DNA from: Pyrinomonadaceae bacterium
Lineage (GTDB): Bacteria; Acidobacteriota; Blastocatellia; Pyrinomonadales; Pyrinomonadaceae
Length of the DNA: 64,000 bases
Assembly (NCBI GenBank): GCA_019186825.1
Contig: JABARP010000018.1
Location: forward strand, 124,735 to 188,734
Direction: 5' to 3'
Positions within the stretch are counted from its first letter, which is position 1, and every line of letters begins with the position of its first letter. The notes under the pieces were generated by a model. It made no database searches. It was not told the origin of the DNA and was given only the letters and a program-made list of their open reading frames with translations. Position numbers and translations under genes: made by a program. Of the stretch, positions 61,486-64,000 are shown piece by piece.

Positions 61486-62541
61486 TTAGTTCACTCCCCT
61501 CATCGCCAGGCCGACGGCAACTGCCATCTCAGGGACGATCTCTTTGATATAGTCGGGGTCGAATTTGTTCTGGTCGATATAGATCTTGCGGAACGGATTC
61601 AGCACTTCGACCGGAAGTTCGAGCCGCTGTGAAAGATCCTGCGCAAGGCCTGCAAGCTTCGAACCGCCGCCCGAGATCAGGATCTTCTGAACCTGCGTCT
61701 CGTTGTCGTCGGTCGTTGCGCGGTAGAAATCGAAGGTCTTCTGGATCTCCATCGCTACAACTTCCGTAACGTTATTCATCAGAGGCTCGATCGATTTTTC
61801 TTCGAGATCAGGAGCTGCGTTGGCGACACCGCGCTTGACGGCCTCAGCCTGCTGAAAGTTGAGTCCGAGGCTTCGCTGAAGCACGTCGGTGAACTGGCTG
61901 CCGCCGACCGTGATATCTCTCGTGAAAAGTGAGCGGCGGCCCTTGACGATATTGACGTTCATCGTCGAGGCACCGATATTGAGAAGCGTAACGACGTCCG
62001 AATCTGCCGGATCGTAGTTCGCCTCGTAGCAGTTCTGCAGAGCAAAGGTATCGACATCGATAACGACCGGCTGCTTGCCCGCAAGCTGGATCGCCTGCTT
62101 GATGTTGTCGATGCGTTCACGCTTGCATGCTGCGATAAGCACGTTCGTCGAATCCGGCGACTCGCCCGTGACCTGATAGTCAAGGCTTACGTCGGCGAGA
62201 TCGTACGGGATATGCTCTTCAGCATGCCAGTCGATCGATTCCTCGAGCTCTTCGGATGACATTGCGGGCAGCACGATGTTCTTTATGATCACCGAGTGGC
62301 CGCTGACGCCGGTCACAACCTGGTTGGCTTCGATCTGATGGTTGCTGCAGACATTCTGAATAACGTCCGATACGGTATTCAACTCCATTATCTGGCCGTC
62401 AATGATCGTATCGCTCGGGAGATTCTCAAATCCAAGGCTTACGAGATTCAGGCTGTTAAGCTTGCCGTCAAGCTCAACCATCTTGACCGAGCTCGAACCG
62501 ATGTCGAGGCCGGCAACCCTTTTCTTCTTACCGAACAGCAT
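61486..62541 (-). CDS. pilM: Type IV pilus assembly protein PilM
   Basis: 351 residues of the FtsA/actin-like ATPase family. The nucleotide-binding start is VAGLDIGSSSVKMVELDGKL; then LPAMSSEELEESIDWHAEEH, VTLLNIGASTMNVNIVKGRR and KILISGGGSKLAGLAQDLSQ. It is the cytoplasmic partner of PilN. It heads the leftward operon pilM-N-O-P-Q, with AAAAGGAGCT before its ATG. Confidence 0.94.
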   Translation of the reverse strand: MLFGKKKRVAGLDIGSSSVKMVELDGKLNSLNLVSLGFENLPSDTIIDGQIMELNTVSDVIQNVCSNHQIEANQVVTGVSGHSVIIKNIVLPAMSSEELEESIDWHAEEHIPYDLADVSLDYQVTGESPDSTNVLIAACKRERIDNIKQAIQLAGKQPVVIDVDTFALQNCYEANYDPADSDVVTLLNIGASTMNVNIVKGRRSLFTRDITVGGSQFTDVLQRSLGLNFQQAEAVKRGVANAAPDLEEKSIEPLMNNVTEVVAMEIQKTFDFYRATTDDNETQVQKILISGGGSKLAGLAQDLSQRLELPVEVLNPFRKIYIDQNKFDPDYIKEIVPEMAVAVGLAMRGVN

Positions 62542-63001
62542 TATTTTCTAGCTCCTTTTCTGCTATAAAGCTTTTTGTCGATGGGATTCCTGTTTGAAAG
62601 TTTTTTGGAGGCACTTTGGCTTCGTGTTTGGAAGATCGTTGGCCGCCTTTCCAACTCCATTTATCAGAGCGGAACTTGCTCGTTTGTGCGGGGCCTGAAG
62701 TCTGTTAAGCAGCGGAACTGCTTTGATTTACCGCAAGACCTTTGCATCTTTTGCAAGTTATAAGAACAACAAATCAGGAAACTTGTCGCTTCTGGTGGCG
62801 AAGGATCTGAACGCAGAGAGCGTCCGACAAGATTGAATTTACACTTCCAAAACACATCTGTCAACATTTTTTTACAATGTTGAACGCTAAAAGACAGAAA
62901 TACGGTCAGAATGAATGAATCACAGAACCGGCCTTAAGGTACTTCTTGATGAAGAGAAAGACGGGATATGTTAAATTGACGGCTAACCTTAAATCACGCA
63001 A
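62542..63001. other. Divergent intergenic region between pilM and the GH9 gene
   Basis: 460 bases. The inverted pair CAACATT and AATGTTG (near 62862-62882) flanks a T-rich centre. Near the GH9 start a TTGATG ... TGTTAA pair (17-base gap, about 62947-62975) is a possible promoter. AT-rich stretches next to pilM likely hold its promoter. No gene is supported, although small open frames exist on both strands. Confidence 0.45.
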
Positions 63002-64000
63002 ATGAAAACAAAGGCCTCTTTGAATATCGTTGTTTTGTGGGCGTCGCTCGTCCTCGCGAACGCCGCCTTCGGACAGGCGGTCTTCTTCCGGATCAATCAG
63101 GCCGGCTATCTGCCGCAGGACACCAAAGCGATCGTTTTGTTTTCGAGGGACGCATTCTCAGGTTCGGTCGTATTGAAAGACGCCGGTACACAAGCGGTCG
63201 TGCTGCGTCCTGCCGTAGCAGAGTTGACCGGACCGAACTGGGCCGGAAACTTCACACATTTCTATAAGGTCGATATTTCGGCCGTTCGTGCCCGCGGCAG
63301 ATATTTTCTCGAGGTCGAGAATTCCTCGGTCAGGTCAGCTGCCTTCTCGATCAGCGACTATCCGGCATTCCAGGATGACCAACTCTTTTTTATGCGGCAG
63401 CAGCGGTGCGGATACAACCCGTACCTCGATATGGTTTGTCATCAGCGGGATGGACGGACATTCTATTCGCCGCTGCCGGACGGAACATTCATCGACGCAT
63501 CCGGGGGTTGGCATGACGCCGGCGATCAGCTCAAGTATCTGATAACGGCAAGTAACGCCACCGCACGAATGATCCTCGCCTACGAGCTTGAGAGGTCAAA
63601 ATTTGCCGACGTGGTCGATGATCTGGGACATGCGGCACCTAATGGGGTTCCGGATGTGCTGGACGAGGCACGGTGGGGACTCGAATGGATATTCAAACTC
63701 CACCCGGCTCCCGACCAGCTTTACCATCAGGTCGCCGATGACCGTGACCACCGCGGCTTTAAGCTGCCGGATCAAGATAACGCCGATTATGGCTGGGGAC
63801 CGAACAGCTATCGGCCTGTCTACTTTGCTGACGGCAAGCCCCAGGGACTCGGGCGGTTTAAGAGCAAGGCGACGGGCATTGCGAACATTGCAGGCCGTTC
63901 GGCAGCAGCGATGGCAATGGCGTCCCGAGTCTGGAAGACCGATCTAAAGGATCCAGTGTATTCAGCCAAATGTCTAAAGGCGGCCGTCGAGCTTTACAAA
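63002..64000 (+). CDS. Exported glycoside hydrolase family 9 protein (5' part, cut by window end)
   Basis: The frame from ATG 63002 runs without a stop for 333 codons to the window edge. A signal peptide (SLNIVVLWASLVLANAAFGQ) is followed by an N-terminal Ig-like cellulase domain (about 26-115, FFRINQAGYLPQDTKAIVLF). The GH9 (alpha/alpha)6 domain then starts with the signature GGWHDAGDQLKYL (the DAGD acids are the catalytic region) and VDDLGHAAPNGVPDVLDEA. GH9 enzymes are mostly endo-glucanases, and some act on other beta-glycans. The general acid glutamate lies beyond the window. Confidence 0.9.
   Translation, partial: MKTKASLNIVVLWASLVLANAAFGQAVFFRINQAGYLPQDTKAIVLFSRDAFSGSVVLKDAGTQAVVLRPAVAELTGPNWAGNFTHFYKVDISAVRARGRYFLEVENSSVRSAAFSISDYPAFQDDQLFFMRQQRCGYNPYLDMVCHQRDGRTFYSPLPDGTFIDASGGWHDAGDQLKYLITASNATARMILAYELERSKFADVVDDLGHAAPNGVPDVLDEARWGLEWIFKLHPAPDQLYHQVADDRDHRGFKLPDQDNADYGWGPNSYRPVYFADGKPQGLGRFKSKATGIANIAGRSAAAMAMASRVWKTDLKDPVYSAKCLKAAVELYK

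Overview
The window looks like chromosomal DNA of a Gram-negative, GC-moderate bacterium, most likely an acidobacterium of the Blastocatellia/Pyrinomonadales type. This is an inference from the gene content: an Oar-like TonB-dependent receptor with an N-terminal carboxypeptidase-regulatory domain, a radical SAM protein of the tetraether/membrane-spanning-lipid synthase type, large secreted proteases ending in FG-GAP-like propellers, 3-hydroxyanthranilate catabolism genes, and many short intergenic inverted repeats. There is no prophage, integrase, transposase, rRNA operon or CRISPR array. Two tRNAs are present: Arg-CCT and Pro-CGG.

Region by region. 1-800: the tail of an unidentified gene and a BrnT/BrnA toxin-antitoxin locus whose toxin frame is broken. 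0.8-11.4 kb: a mostly leftward metabolic region. Three genes scattered in it fit successive steps of 3-hydroxyanthranilate (tryptophan/kynurenine) breakdown: the ring dioxygenase, an aminomuconate deaminase of the RidA family, and an aminomuconate-semialdehyde-type dehydrogenase. Among them lie an alcohol dehydrogenase, two GNAT acetyltransferases, an exported hydrolase, MsrA and an exported peptidase T. 11.8-15.1 kb: a compact three-gene operon closed by a clear terminator. It encodes a zinc-ribbon membrane protein, an M48-like protein with three zinc ribbons and a damaged active site, and a very acidic DxDGDG-repeat protein. 15-20 kb: a Cys-rich exported protein, Dcd, two exported DUF4097-like proteins, an anti-sigma factor and an ECF sigma factor. 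20-24 kb: acyP, apt, tRNA-Arg, cysS and convergent argH. 24-32 kb: an exported PIG-L deacetylase, a sodium:solute symporter preceded by a 46-residue membrane microprotein, and the TonB-dependent receptor. 32-37 kb: the radical SAM lipid-synthase candidate, a phosphohexomutase and an FtsB-like protein. 37-46 kb: a 1227-residue exported HEAT-type protein, rpsU, surE-pcm-dedA, tRNA-Pro, queD and a DinG/XPD-type helicase. 46-57.4 kb: two tandem paralogous M36 (fungalysin-type) secreted metalloproteases and a CxxCH-containing choice-of-anchor protein, all three ending in the same six-repeat module. 57.5-62.5 kb: the pilMNOPQ type IV pilus operon. 63 kb to the end: the start of an exported GH9 glycosidase, cut by the window edge.

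The most promising points for follow-up are the three-gene zinc-ribbon/M48-like/DxDGDG operon, the lipid-synthase-like radical SAM enzyme, the microprotein/symporter/PIG-L set, the frameshifted BrnT, the protease trio sharing one C-terminal module, and several families of structured intergenic repeats. One of these families has two copies 47 kb apart in opposite orientation.

All family assignments come from reading motifs by eye; no database search was run. Start codons were moved downstream of the longest open frame where a Shine-Dalgarno site, signal peptide or ATG supported it.
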